Positions 40,882 to 53,574 are shown, counted from the stretch's first letter. The stretch is DNA of 64,000 nt from Gymnogyps californianus (GCF_018139145.2 NC_059479.1:682001-746000); one strand, 5' to 3'. The notes: generated by a model from the sequence alone, not told the origin. Numbers and translations are program-made.

Positions 40882-40911
40882 TATTACGGTTGCAGGTGTA
40901 TTACGGTTGCA
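40882..40911 (+). repeat. 17-bp tandem duplication
   Basis: attacggttgca occurs twice, 17 nt apart, in the distal inferred AR 3' UTR. Looks like a recent replication-slippage event. Confidence 0.85.
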
Positions 40912-41423
40912 ACACTGCAGTCTCTGTCAGTCACCTTTCAGAAATGGCAGTGGTTTGCCCAAATGGATAGCATCTGAGGCCAAATTCTCCTAGAGAAGGA
41001 CGTTAGTTGGATTGTTGCCACTGCTCTTTTTTTTTTTAAATTGGAACTGAATACATTGAACAAGGAAAATAGAGACCTACAATGTTACGACATCATCGAG
41101 ACTGGAGAGCAGTGACATCGGCTGCCTTGGCCAGCGAGATGCGGTGGCGGATGCCCAGGAGACGACCATGACTCAGAAGTCACCGTGCGGGACTGAGGGA
41201 TGTCTGTTCTCGTAACCAAAAAGAGGAGCCTGTCTGGCACCTGGGATAAAGACAAAACCAATCACACTACGCTAGGGGAAAGGAAAATACTCACTTTTTG
41301 ACTGTTTTAGTCCATGCTTGGGTCCCATGCAAGCACTCGGCCTGTGCTGTGCCACAGGGCAGACCCTCACGCTTGGTGTTCAGCTCTTTTTGTAATCTTA
41401 AAATCTGTTGTTGTTCTAAGTAC

Positions 41424-41429
41424 AATAAA
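41424..41429 (+). terminator. Candidate AR poly(A) signal AATAAA
   Basis: AATAAA is preceded by a T/G-rich stretch (tctgttgttgttctaag). GT-rich sequence follows (gtttgttgg, then tgtgcgtgtatttgg), the classic downstream element. It would give a 3' UTR of about 6.4 kb, similar to human AR. A further AATAAA at 41747 also has a GT-rich follower. Confidence 0.45.
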
Positions 41430-43075
41430 GGCAGAATCTCGTTTGTTGGAACGCTGCTCTGTGCGTGTATTTGGCTTTTGTTTCAGTTATGTGCATGAAA
41501 AATGTTATCTGGTGTGACAAATATTAGCTATTGAAGATGCCAGGAGTAAGTGGGTCGTTTTTCAGTGGATGAGGCTGTATGTTGGGTCATTCATAGGCTA
41601 TTTTTCACAGTCGGATTTTGCTATTAATCACATGTCTGAACTGTTAATTCATTTACACATCAGTTGACTAATCCTTTCATATATGCCTCTTTGGGTCTTT
41701 TAAATGGAATTTCATTTGATTAATGTATTTCTCAAAGCAAGGAGCTAATAAAGGCCAGTGTCCTCCTCCTTTTGTTGTTGTGTTCAGTATCTTTACGAGC
41801 AGTTGTAAATCCATTCTGCTGGAACTTCTTTATAAAATTGACCTATGCTCTCCAAGTAATAAAAAAGACTGCTTATCAGCCCGCTTTTTAATTCAAGGCG
41901 CAGATGTGAATACTGCACAGGGTCAAGATTTTATTCACCGTGAGACAAACCAAAGAGCTTGGAAAAAAAGTAATACCTCATCAGTCCACAAATAGCTGGC
42001 AATGTCTAGTGTATAACTGCACGGCAGCGGTACATGTACCAATAGCCCGCAAGCTGAAAGCACAATGTACTTAGCAGTACAACAAGCCTTGCCCATGTGG
42101 AGTAGTGTCATGTTTAGTCATCTGCAGAGAATCTGGTCCCGTCCCTCTATTTGACTCACAGTTTAAAATGAACGTGTTATTTTCAAAATTCACCTTAAAT
42201 CGACATCATTGAAAAATCCACTGCCGGTCATGGGCTGTGGTGCTGCCTCGGTTACCTGTCAACATGTTGGCTCCAGTGTCCCCCGTCAGACTTTTACTTG
42301 GCCACCAACGTCCCCCGGGACATTCAGGAGCTGCCGGTCCAGCACGGCGTGGGGTGACGGGCCCAGTCCTTCACATGGCTACGCATCTCCCGGTCTTACG
42401 CCAGCCGCTGTCCCCTTAATGGGCTCCAGCCTTGTGTGCCTTGCACAGTATTTGCCTGCACGAGAACCATAAGGAAATGAGTCTGAGTGTCTGCAGAGGA
42501 CTGGGTCTGGCCAAAAGGGCAAATTAACTTTATCTGAACTAGTATTGCTCTGTTACTTCTGCTGCACATCGTGCATCCATCCACCACAATGTTCACCACA
42601 CCTACAGATTACATGGAAATTGCTGCTACCCCTGACTTTCTAACGGCGCGCGAGCCGTGCAGTCTGGCAGAGCTGGTGACTGCCGCCTTGCCGGCGCGGT
42701 GCCGGTGCTGGTGCTGAGCCGCGTGCCTGGAGGCTCCAGAGCAGCCCTTGGAGAAGCCTCTGCTCTCCAACTGAACAGCACCGAGCTCTCCAAACACAGT
42801 CTGGTTACCGTGAGGAAGGAGGAGGTAATCGTAGTGTGCAAGTCCAGGATGGGTTCAGCCAACATCTTCCTTCTTACGTCCTTACTCTCTGCCAAAAGCT
42901 GAGCACGCCCGGGTAGGACACAACCAGTGAATGCCTGGCAGGGACGCTTTCTGATACTAATAACTGTGCAATTGGCCAAGTCTCTGCCCTGGCTCTGAAT
43001 TCAGAGCACAAGGTGTCCAGATAAAGCTGCCAGTGTCACTTTGGTCTGTCTTTTGGGAAGTCCTTGTGATTGCTT

Positions 43076-43128
43076 ACAGACACACAGACACAGACACACA
43101 CACACACAGGCACACTCACACACACACA
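43076..43128 (+). repeat. CA-type microsatellite
   Basis: An interrupted (CA)n tract with CAGA and CACT interruptions, followed by a run of A. Simple-sequence repeat between AR and OPHN1. The frame it creates codes only Thr-His or Cys-Val repeats and is not a gene. Confidence 0.95.
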
Positions 43129-45360
43129 AAAAAAAGGGCTCCAGGGCCTGTTTGCCTCCTAACCAGGTCACAGAGCTGCCCGTGCACGCTGCACCGATCA
43201 CAGCCCCATGGGCTCTGATGGTTGTTCATCATGCCCCAGCCAGAGGAAGACAACTGGGCAAGGGAGACATGGAGGCTGCAGGTGTGGAAGGGCTCCAGGG
43301 CGGGCGAGCAAAGAGCCTGGGGAACCGGGCCTGACACTGCGTCGGTGAGCGGTGTCTCGGGGTGACGTTTCTACACACAGAGAAACGGGCAGACACACAA
43401 GAACTCCCGTGAAATCTCATGAAGGTGGTCATGCAAAAAAAGACAGTCTTCCCCTCTTTGCTGCCCAGAGCACACCCCCGTTCCAGCTGGGCTGGCAGGG
43501 AGGTGCTGCGGCTGCTGAGCACCCAGCACCTCCGTCGGGAGGCTGCGAGCTCTCCGCTACCAGCGCTGGCAGGGCTGCCCTGGCTCTGCCCCACAGCATC
43601 ACCTCTAGCTGAGGCCAGCACGCTCTGTGCCAGCCAAGCAGGGGCCGGGGACCACGAGCAGGGCACCATCGGGCTCTCCCAGCTGTCCTCAGGGCAGTGG
43701 CTGGCGCTCGGGTGTCTTCATCTCTGCTGTGACCGCAGGAGAGCAAAGTCCAAGCCGCCAAACCCGCTGTGCGGGCAGAGCCAGGGCTCGGGCAGCCCAA
43801 AGGGAAGGGGGATGCGCAGCTCCTGCCGGGCGAAGCCACCCTCCCTGGACCCAGGCGAGAGCCACCCCAGCCCTCCGTCCTGGCAGAGACGGGGGGCTTG
43901 GGGGGCTCAGTGCAGCCCAGCCTCCAGAGGGAAGGGCGAAACGCTCGGGCCAAGCGCTCTGTCCTTGGCAATGGTCTTGCTCTGGAGCAGAAACCCACTT
44001 AATATCCACAATAACCATTCAATTTAGAAAAAGCAACACTTTTCAGCAGGGAGGAGGACTTGCTGGGAGGTCTAAGAGGGCTGCAGAGCTCCACTTCACA
44101 CTGCCAGGTACATTTTTCTGTAGGTCTCTGCCTACAGAGACCTCTCCTGGCCCTAACCCTCCTGGCCCAGTTAGCAAACAGCCCCTGTCCCAGGCAGGCT
44201 GCCGGGTGCCCTTTCTGGACCTTTGCGATGATAACAAATGCAGCGGGACCTTTTCTGAAAGGCTCCGTCAGCCGAGCGAGCGGGGCTGCTCGGGGACATG
44301 GCAGCACACGGGGCGCAGCAGGCTGTGCCTGCCTGGCAGGGGGCCCGTCTGCTGCAGGGTGGGCTCGAGCAGCAGAAACCAAGTGAGGAACCAGTCCTGC
44401 TGCCTTTTTTTTTTTTTTTCTGAAGACATCTCATGTCAAGCAGCCCTAAAACGGCTCCATGCTTTAAAGCAGTTTGCTTGCCTTTGTCCTTAGAACAGCC
44501 AGCGGGAAATGCTTAAAACAGAAAAATTGTTCCATTTCCTAAAACAATAATGAGTTGCTTTAAACACACCCTTTGACAGTGGTTTACCTCCCCAGGGGCC
44601 CTGGGAGCACTGCGCATACTGACACAGCTGCACTGGCAACCGTTTCCCTGCACGCCTTCCAGTTGTATCAGGGTTCGGGCTGCGCTCACCCTCTAAGGCT
44701 GCACCAGGATGAGCCGGCGGAGGGAGATGCTCTGCATGCCGGACTATTTCAGGAGATGTGGATGGACCTCAGTCAGCAGCGCAGCCCAAACCCACTCCAA
44801 CCGCGGGGACCCCCAGCGCGCCGCTTGGCCAGCATGCCCCACGGGACACCCACCTGCTGCCGAAGCCCCACGTCGGCGGGGGCTCCCCTGCTCCTCCTCC
44901 AGCCGCGGTCACAGTCTCCTGTCCCCGGCGGCCCCGGCAGCTCCTCCGTCCCCCTCGCCAAGCTGGGCTCAGTGCCATGGCTGGATGAGTGCAGGGCGAG
45001 CGATGTAGGTGCCGTGCCGTGCCGGCAGGCTGGTGCCTGCGCACGCAGCCTGGGCCACGCACGCGTCGTGCCTCTGCATTGCACTAAGGGTTCAGAATCC
45101 AGCCGTCGAGCTGTCCTGTGACTGACAGTATCTTACAGCACTTCTTCATCCCAGTCAAAGAACAGAACTGGGACCAGGAGCCACCAGGACACTAGCTTGC
45201 CATGGGTCTAAACTGCCTATGGACTACTTAAAGCAATTGCAGACAATGGCCCCGGGCTGCCGTTTATACAAAGCCTGGTGGTAAAGGACTCCCAGCTGTG
45301 AGAAGCTGAGTGGGATGGTGAGCCTGAGGCCACAGGGCCTGGTAACGAGCAAATTAATTG

Positions 45361-45366
45361 TTTATT
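45361..45366 (-). terminator. Candidate OPHN1 poly(A) signal (AATAAA on - strand)
   Basis: TTTATT on the + strand reads AATAAA on the - strand, inside an AT-rich patch. It would give OPHN1 a 3' UTR of about 8.2 kb, longer than I expect from human. Downstream context is only moderately T/G-rich. Listed as one possibility, with 41930 as the other distal one. Confidence 0.2.
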
Positions 45367-48300
45367 ATGACAGTCCTTTAAATTCAGTTTAGTTTCTCCA
45401 ATTTGCATAACATAAGTTTTTGCAGCTCCCTCCAGGCCAGACTAATTAAAACTCCAGGCTTCACCCAGAGCCCGCAGAGAGCTTGGCTGCTGCTATCCCG
45501 CTGCCCCGCTCCGGTACCCGGGCTGCGTTCAGCGCTGCTGCAGAGCCCCCCGGGGCGGCCCCGGGAGCACCCGAGGCCCCAGCGAAGGTGGCGATGGGCG
45601 CCTGCAGCTCGCTGCTCCTCTCTTGCCCAGCTCAGCAGTTTGCTCAGCCCAGCCCCAATCCCTGTGGGAGCACCACGAAGTGCTTTCAGGTGCAGGTTTT
45701 AACAGGAGAGCAGCTTACAGCCGGCACGGGAGCGGGAGCGCAGCAATATGCTGTCCATGCCAAGCCTCTGGTATGAGGCTTTTGGGGTGTTGATTTTTTT
45801 TAACCATGCATGCACACACCAGCTTCACACAGAAATCATCCTTACTGTCAGGAAAAGCGCGGAGATGAACAACGAGGCTGGCAGCACGCACTGTCCGCAT
45901 GCGTTGCTGAGCTGGGGCAAAGTCATCAGGTTCACCCGCGTAGCCGTCTCTCTGATGAGGAGACGTGTGACCTGCCCAGTCCGGCTGCAGCAGCGCCCAG
46001 GCTGGCTGCTCCGGGGGGGACGCCCGGACTCCGGCCCCCAGCCCCCCTTTTGTACCTGCCCTTCCTGCGGGGCAGCTCCTGACCGCCCCTGCAGCTCACC
46101 CCATCCCTGCCCGGGGAGCAGCAGGGAAGGGGCAGGGGCCGATTGCACAAGGTGTTACCCCTCAGGAGATCCCTTCTGCAGCACCGGTACGTGATGCACT
46201 GGGCGAGGAGCATCCAGCGCGGAGAAGGCATTGCTGCTTCACTGCAGGGATGCTAGAGCTGCCAGAAACTCGGTGGTTCGATGACGGGGGTCGCCCGTTT
46301 CTCGCTACTGTTGAAGTTCGCATCTCGGCACGCTTGGCATCTCCTGCGTCCCGCCTGACTTGAGCACCCAGCGCCGTGCGCCGCTGGGAGAGGCGCCGGG
46401 AGCTGCTCTGCCCGCCGCATGCCCCGGGCTCCGGTGGCTCGCGCAGCAGCCGCAGACCTCAGCGGGGTCACGCCGACTCGTGTGCTCTTGACATGCGGAA
46501 CGTCAGCCAACTCTGGGGTTTGCTCCTTACCCAAAATTGCTGCCGCCTCCCACCGCCGCCGGCGGGCAGACGCCAAGGAGAGGGTGAGCAGGGCCTTGCA
46601 TGCCCCGCGTCCCGTCCCCGCCGGAGCAGAGCGACCGCAGGGGCACGGTGCGGTGACACGGTGCCGGGATGAGCCCGCAGGGCCGAGGCACCGGGGAGGA
46701 GCCAGGGTGTGCAGGACACAGAGCAAAGGATGCCGGACCTGCGGGAGGACGGAGGTCCTGGGGGGCAACGCGCTGCGGGAGCAAAGGGGTGTAGTTCTCT
46801 AAGCCTCCATGGGAATTGCAACGTTTTATATATGATTTCAAGAATCTTCAGAACTTCTGCCTTTTAGGAGCTCTCACAGGCTCCGATAGAGGCTGTGAAA
46901 GCACTTCTTCCATAAACTTCTGAAAATATAAGAAATATGAAACACATTGCAGCTTTTACTGGTTCAAAGCATCTCCTGATTTTTTATGCCCATCACAGCA
47001 CTTATTTTGGTGGCCTGACTCTTGATTTATGGATGTATAGGCTGAGTAATGCTGCTGACGGTTGCCAAGAAAACGCCCGGTGTAGAAAGCTGGTCCTAAA
47101 TCAGAGCATTCAGCTGGTTAATTGTGCAGCGAGTTGGGCCAAAGAGAATTATGGAGCTTAAAACTAAGACTCTGATCTTGCAAGAAGTCCTGTGTGGGTG
47201 GATTCCTGCGCCTTTATGGGTCTCTGTGCAGCACATAAATTTAAGATGTCAGTGCTCCACTAAACACATTTCAATTCTAAATTTATCATATAGATGTGTC
47301 TACTGAAGTGTGCCTTTAACCTCTCCAAATTCTTCCTCGGGGAATTCCTCACTGAGGCCCAGTCTCAAGCTTTGAAACTTCCTGTTTTGATATCTTTTCT
47401 CTGTATAAAAACCTACAAGGTTTTACTTATGCTGGAAAATATTTTTCTTGCTCAGATGAAATCAAAACGTTTTCCTTAAGAAAGCAAACCAGGCACCTGC
47501 GGGTTGGGACACCAGAATTGTTGGGATAGTGCCTCGGTGCTCGTTCCAATCTGTAATCGTTTACTACAAGGGCTAATAGAAAAAGAAAACAGTTTCTTTC
47601 GCTGAACCACTGTTGTTTTGAAGGCATCCATCCCGGGAAAAATTACAGCCCCAAAAGGAAACTTCAGGGAAACAAGGAGCCAGGAAAGAAAAGAAAGAAA
47701 AAACCCTCGAGCTGCTGCTTCAGCTCACGCTACCTGGGCATCGAGACCCTGTGTCCCTCGCAGGCAGGGGATGCTCCGGGCGCAGGAGCGGGGTGGGACG
47801 TGCCCCCCGGGCTGTGCCTGCTGCCAGCCCCCCCGAGGGGCGGCCGCCGCTCTGCAATGCCGCTGTTTGTTTTTCCCAGCTTTAACAAAGATCTTTGTTT
47901 AGTTCCAAGTTTGAAGCATTTCATGCTTTACCAGCAAGCCCAGAGCCCAAGCGACTCTGGATGAATCATGCGGTGAGATTTTCTGCCAGCCCCACAGCAC
48001 CCGTGGCAGCAGCTGCGGCTGCAGCCGGACCCTTTGGGCGCAGGTCGGTACCACAAACACAACGATACCCGGAGAAGCCGCTTGTCTGGTGATGGGAGGG
48101 CAGATGGGGGCCGCTCCCAAGCCCACCCACCCCTGCACGCTTTATCTAGCCTTTCCCTGCATCCCGCACCGCTCCCAGCACGCAGCCCCGGCCCCGGCCT
48201 CGCTCTTCATCTCCTGCTCCTGGCTGCAGCAGCGTCCTGCGACTGCAGTCCCGGTAGGCAGTTCCCATCTCACTATCACCATCTCCCTCCCCAAATTATT

Positions 48301-49659
48301 GCTGACAAACCCTCACCCTGTCCTTCAGTACCCTGAAGGCAACTCGGCAATAACAGCCCCAAATTCTCCCGGCATGAAAATTGGGAGAAGGTTTCTAATC
48401 ACGAGAGAAATGAGATTTTGCAGTCTGTATTCTAGCTCGGGGGGTTAATCAAAACTTAGCTGTGGTTAAGATGGGATTAGGTTAATTTATAAAAGGACAC
48501 ACACACGGTCATGCCCTTGCCTGTGCCAGTGGCAGGCAGGACCCACGGGGCCATAGAGCATCTCCCGGTGATGTCCCAGCGCCAGCCGGAGCTGCCTGCC
48601 CGCTCCTGCCCTCCCTGGCCCCGCTCCGGCCCTGTGCCAGAGGGTGCACCCCACGGGCTGAGCTCTCCTAATTACGGATTTGATCGGAGCCCTCGCGAGG
48701 GAGCGCTTTCACCGTCTGAGCCCTGCGAGCACTCACGCTGTAACGAGCTGCCCATCAGGCTGGAGGAGCTGAGGAAGAGTTCTCTGCCAGGCTCCCCACC
48801 TTGTCGTGCGCTGTAGTAATTTGATTGGGACTGTGGGCTCTTGCCAGCTTACGTTATTAGGATTAGCCTTTCCAGCCGAAGAGACAAAGAAAAACAAAAA
48901 GGGAGCAAAGGAAGCACTGCACGTTACATGAGCCTCATGCATGAACTATCTGATTCGGCCAGCGCTCGCCCACCGCTAACGGCAGAGCGCAGCTATGAAG
49001 AAACGAGCACTTCTCTCGTGCTCCCTGCCAGGAGGGTGAGCTGCTTCTCTGCTAGGAGAAGAAAGGCCAAGACTCTCAAAATGCACCGAGCTGCAGTAAG
49101 TCCTGCCATGGGGAAGGTGCTTCGGGGACTCCTTTTCCATTCCTCCCCCCGGCGGCGGATGGTGCAGGGGCTTAACAGGCACCAGCGATTCCCGAGGCTG
49201 GAAGAAAGATGCGGTGGTTTGGGGGTGCCGGGGGGGCAGGCACCCCATGTCCAGCTGTCCCTCATGCTGCGTGCCGCTGCCGGGGGCCGCTCCTGCTGCT
49301 GGAAGCGGGGTCTCAGGCCCCGCGCAGCGATGCTGAACGGGGAAGGGGAAGGCAGGATCGTGCTCGGTGGGGACGGTGCCCAGCCGGGCGCTTGCTCAGG
49401 GGCCTGGAGCCAGGGCAAGGCACAGACCTGCTCCGAGCCTGCAAAGCTGGACTCATGCTGCAAAGCACAGCACCCTTGAACTAGGGCTGGGATGGTACAA
49501 AATAATTGCAGCAAGGATACTGAGAAGAATGCAGCAATTAGCGGCCTGAAAAAGGGCGTAGGTGAGAATGCTCCCCGTCATTCAGCTGAAGACCCTCAGA
49601 GACACCAGAGCTGAATTCATCCATCTCAAACTGCCGGAGCGGTTCCCGACCTGCAGCTA

Positions 49660-49692
49660 GGTTAAAAAAAAAAAAAATAAAAAATAAAAAAA
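49660..49692 (+). repeat. A-rich tract
   Basis: A13 followed by TAAAAAATAAAAAAA-type sequence. No retroposed gene body or target-site duplication was seen upstream of it, so I call it simple sequence and not a processed pseudogene tail. Confidence 0.8.
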
Positions 49693-51540
49693 TCCCTCAA
49701 CAAAGCAGCGAGTGGTGTATTTAGGAAATCTTGTGGAAAGAGGCTGCATCTCCTTCCGGGGAGGGAAGCAAAGCGTGCAGGCTGCAGAGCGGCGGGGGCA
49801 GCTCGCCCGCCCCACGCTTCCCCCAGGAACACCCTCCCTCCCCTGGCACCTCGCGCGCTGCTGCGAGCTCCTGCGCGGTCACCTCGGTCGGGCACTTCTC
49901 CATCGATTCAGGCTCAAAAGCAGGGTGCAAGACTCCCATTTAAGAGAGAAAGCTGTTTTCTCCTGTGAGAGGTCTCTCTGTTAAATAAAAGCAAGAAGCC
50001 TGAAAAGCAAATGCTAGTGCACAACGTCAGAGTTGAGAGGGATGGGAAAACAGATGTGAGGAGGGGAAAAAGATGCCGGATAGATGGAAAGAAGCTGGTG
50101 CTGTGTCTGCAGTAATCATAAATAACTAGAAAGGTGTTTATGCTGACAGAGGCAGCTGAACAAGAACCAGGCAACTGAAGTTAAAAATGAGAAAACAGTT
50201 AAAAAACACATACTGTCAAACATGCCTCCCTGTAACAGGCAGGACAAGGGGGTGCGTGCTCAACCCATCCCCGTGCAAACCCACTGCCCCGAGCCACGCT
50301 CGTGTGCCCTGTCCACGCGCAGGGAGGGTCGGCTGCGTCCCCGGGATGCTGGGATGGGTCCTGCGCTGCCTGCGGGACCTGAGCAGCAGGATCTGCGCAG
50401 CAGAGGATGGCTGCAGCACCTGCAACGCCGGGGTGTTGCTTAAAGAAGAAAAAAAAGCACACTTGGACTCTTCTTTTTTTACTTCACGGAAACTTTATAA
50501 ACACTTGAAGTAATCTACGCTTTTACATGACAAAACGGCTCCGACGGCTGATGTCCGGGGGCCCTGCCGCGCTGCACGGGGCGAATCCCACATTCCCGGC
50601 TGTGTTGCTCCTGTGGCACTGGCAGCAGGGATTGTGCCCCACAGGCCTCCACCAGCACAACCGAACACCCTACCGCCGCTCTGCCGCTGGTCCCCAGCGT
50701 TCAGCTGTGTGCACGGAGGAGGGAAAACCAGCACAGACACACATGTGACAAATGACTTTAAAAGGACACAACGAAATACGTTTCTAATAAGCTGCTTCCC
50801 TCCGTTGTTCACCATGTCAGACATAAAAGCAAACTCCCTCGGATTTCTTTCTTCCCACGGACCCCAGCTCTGCCCCGCAGGGTCTGTGCCGGGCAGCGAG
50901 CACGAGGCTGACTGCACACGAGCGGCGTGGAGGATGCAACAGCCACCGTCTCCAACGGGACGGGTACCGTGGGTGCCAGTGCTGCGCAGCGTCCACGTGC
51001 AGCGTGGCGGGTGCCACCACCAGAGCCGCCCGTGTCCGCGGAAGCCCGTGCGCTTCCCAAACCGACAGCCTCGAGGGGTCCTCAAAGCACAGTTCCCGAG
51101 AGGGGAAGGCATTTTGGGAAATGCTGGCCTTCTGTGGAGGAACCACTGGCCTGACACTGCCGCGACAGCCACCCCAAGAGGGTGACGAAGCCACCAAAGG
51201 GCAGCTCGGGTGCCAGTGCCTGCCGGCAGCAGGAGACCGGGGGCTGCCGGTGCTGCAGGCAGGTGGCTCCGCTGCCGGGCTGCCGGAGGGGCTGCCCAGC
51301 CACCACAGCCATTCCGGGCTGGACAGGGCACCTCTCTCCTGCCTTCAGACTCCCTGGCTCGCAGCTCCATCTTACCTGCTCTCTTAGATACCTGATCAGA
51401 AAAACACGATGCGCTCTGTTTCGGTGCTGCTCACGCCTCCCGGCCACTCACGAAAGGGTGCAGCAGAAAGGGCTCACCGTAGCTTTGAAAAGCCCTGAGA
51501 TGCCGGTGTGTGTAATACAGTCTAGGTGTTGGTATCATTC

Positions 51541-51557
51541 TTTTTTTTTTTTTTTTT
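51541..51557 (+). repeat. T run (17 nt)
   Basis: Homopolymer T tract in the stretch between AR and OPHN1. A comparable T run occurs at 44405-44419. Confidence 0.85.
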
Positions 51558-52313
51558 AAAGCCACTTTTACATGCCACTGTTCAAAGCAGGAGTACAGGA
51601 GCGAGCAGCTGGGGCACCGCCAAAGCCCGAGGGAGCGGAAGCACCATTGACACGACACGTGTGTGTCCAGTGAACGCCAGAATTACATTCAGCGATAAAG
51701 CAGATAGGCGCTAGATGCACACACAAGGCAAGCGTCAGGAGACAGCACGGGAAGGACCGCGGCAGCATCCCACCGGCAAACCTGCGCCAGGCAGGACACA
51801 AAGCGCGCTCGAGAGGACGGAGCACCCGGGAAGCAGGTAACAGGGATGTTTGGCCACTGGTTTGGGAATGCTCCCAGCACCCAAGGAAAATGATTCAAAA
51901 TAGGGAAGCCGCCTTCGGGCTGGTGCGAGGAAGCAGGGAAGCCGCTCATTGCCTATTTACAGGTAAACGCTACAGCTCAGGAACTGAGCCCTGGTGTCAG
52001 CTGGAACCACAAGTAAGCCTCTACTGGTAAGGGGTACTACGGCGGTCCTGGCTAGGAGAAACCTCCCAGACCAACGGGCATCATCTGCACGGCTGCTGCT
52101 GAGGAGAAGAGACCGGACATCTCTGGGATTGGAAATTAATGTAAAAAGCAAACAAGAAACTGGGTGCCTCTTAGAAAAATGGTGGGCTTTGACCCATATT
52201 CAGTGAGTTTCAGTTCCTCACCACCTCTGTGCTGGCCCACCAGAATAACACCAGGACACAGACTTCTTGGTGGGCCTGTGGGAAGCGGATCTGGTGGGAG
52301 AGTGGCTCATGCG

Positions 52314-52339
52314 GGAGGAGGAGGAGGAGGAGGAGGAGC
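52314..52339 (+). repeat. GGA trinucleotide repeat
   Basis: About eight GGA units, followed by GCAGCAGC. On the - strand, the sense strand of OPHN1, this is a TCC run in the possible 3' UTR. Confidence 0.92.
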
Positions 52340-53574
52340 AGCAGCGCCTGCTGCCTCCTTCTCCCAGCTGCGCTTTCGGGGGCTGCTGACCCAACCGGCA
52401 CTGCCCGGAAAGCTGATCCCCAGGCAGGGGATGCAGCCCGGGTCAGGCAAAGCCCCCCGGCACAGCCGCACTTGCCGGCGCGGTTTCCCAGGACAGAGGC
52501 ATGCTGACGCCAGGGAGGAGATGAAGAGACGTCCTGCAGAGCTAAGCGCGATGGTCCCCCCAATTCCTGTCCTGCCTGCCTTAGCACAAGCAGCATTTCC
52601 AGTAACATACACTGCTCTCCTACACACTGAAAAACACACTATAGCTTACTGAGCAAGGAAAACATAACATAAAGGAAGGAGCTTCTCATGGCAAGGGGGG
52701 CCAAGCCAAACTCCAGTCGTTCTACCCTTGCATCCAAGCACAGGGAGTCAGCCCCTTGCGTTTGACTCCAATGTCTGTCCAAGGTCACCCTTGCCAAGGT
52801 GCATGTCCTAAAAAGTGAGCAGGTGAACGGCCACTCCCGTCCCCCGCTGTCCCTTCCACAGCCCGCCGGTGCTCACCCAGCCCTGCAAACGCTGCCGGTC
52901 ACCTGCAAGGGCTCACACGAGCATCCTTCACAGCCTGCGCAGAGAGGAGTGGCGGAAGGACTGGGAACAGTTCAACACAAACGTGTGGGTAGGGTCTTCT
53001 CTCCATCGTTATCTCCCTCTCTTCTAATTTCTTGAGCCACTTATGACAGCATGCTCTGAAATTATCGTCCGGTAAGATAGCTGCTCTCCAGGGGCACTGG
53101 AACTGGAAAAGTCTTAGCTGTGACACGTCCGTTTCACAAGCACAGAAAATCTCCTGGTTGGGCTGAGGTGGTTACAAAGTCTGGAGGAAGAAAACAAGCA
53201 TGATCTATGCAGCAGTGTAAATTCATCAGCGATGGCAAAACCACAACCAGAGCAAGCCCAGATGTCGGCACCGCCGTTTGCACGGCGCTCGCGTTTACCC
53301 TGAGCGCTGCAGCGAGGAGGCTCAGGAAGGGCAGAGCAGGCTGATTTACTCCACCCTGCCGTACTACCACCTCCAACAAAGAGCATGGCCCACTTCTAGT
53401 TGTTATCTTTCCTTCTGCAAGGGTCTCCCACAGGAAGGACATTTCTCCTCATCTTTCTTTTGAGATTCCCATTGCCTCCACTGGACTCCACCACCCCATA
53501 AATGCTGAGTTTATGTTACATCTGTGCTTCTGGCTTATTATTTGGTTTATTGTCATAAACACGTACCTTTAGCC

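Larger units (their letters stand above)
35006..41445 (+). other. AR: AR 3' untranslated region (3' end uncertain)
   Basis: The stretch after the stop includes a block around 35041-35110 (tgcctgttatttctgcac, tgcagtgccttggggaat) that closely matches the beginning of the human AR 3' UTR as I remember it. This fixes the region as transcribed AR. The distal boundary is inferred: the human UTR is about 6-7 kb and good poly(A) hexamers lie at 40444, 41424 and 41747 here. CpG-rich stretches at 36,100-37,050 and 39,940-40,290 are unusual for a UTR. If transcription stops earlier, at the AATAAA near 38411, the rest would be intergenic. No further coding gene was recognised. Confidence 0.6.
41446..53574. 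other. Tail-to-tail stretch between AR and OPHN1, probably including the OPHN1 3' UTR
   Basis: No coding exon was recognised. From memory the human OPHN1 3' UTR is several kilobases, so part of this stretch, read on the - strand from 53574 downward, is probably OPHN1 UTR. Minus-strand AATAAA hexamers lie at 53546-53551 (too close to the stop to be the main site), 45361-45366 and 41930-41935. The sequence is GC-rich from 43,200 to 46,800 and from 47,700 to 51,400, with long ORFs on both strands (for example 43627-44493 + and 50495-51370 -) that resemble no known protein. An AT-rich block lies at 46,800-47,500. Confidence 0.5.

Noticed and set aside
43076..43128. Regularly spaced short repeats considered as a CRISPR-like array
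   Set aside because: It is a CA microsatellite without spacers, in a vertebrate genome.
44121..44148. Inverted repeat aggtctct / agagacct
   Set aside because: Arms of only about 8 bp; expected by chance in a 64-kb window.
43627..44493. 288-codon + strand ORF
   Set aside because: GC-rich stretch with equally long frames on the opposite strand, no recognisable domain, low-complexity composition; chance open frame.
48841..49479. 212-codon + strand ORF
   Set aside because: Overlaps a 173-codon - strand ORF; composition-driven, no motif.
49660..49692. A-rich tract as the tail of a processed pseudogene
   Set aside because: No reverse-transcribed gene body or target-site duplication was visible upstream.
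50495..51370. 291-codon - strand ORF, the longest in the window
   Set aside because: Rich in Gly, Arg, Pro, Cys and Trp without a domain or family signature. It overlaps long + strand ORFs and probably lies in the OPHN1 3' UTR. Bird-wide conservation would be needed to revive it.
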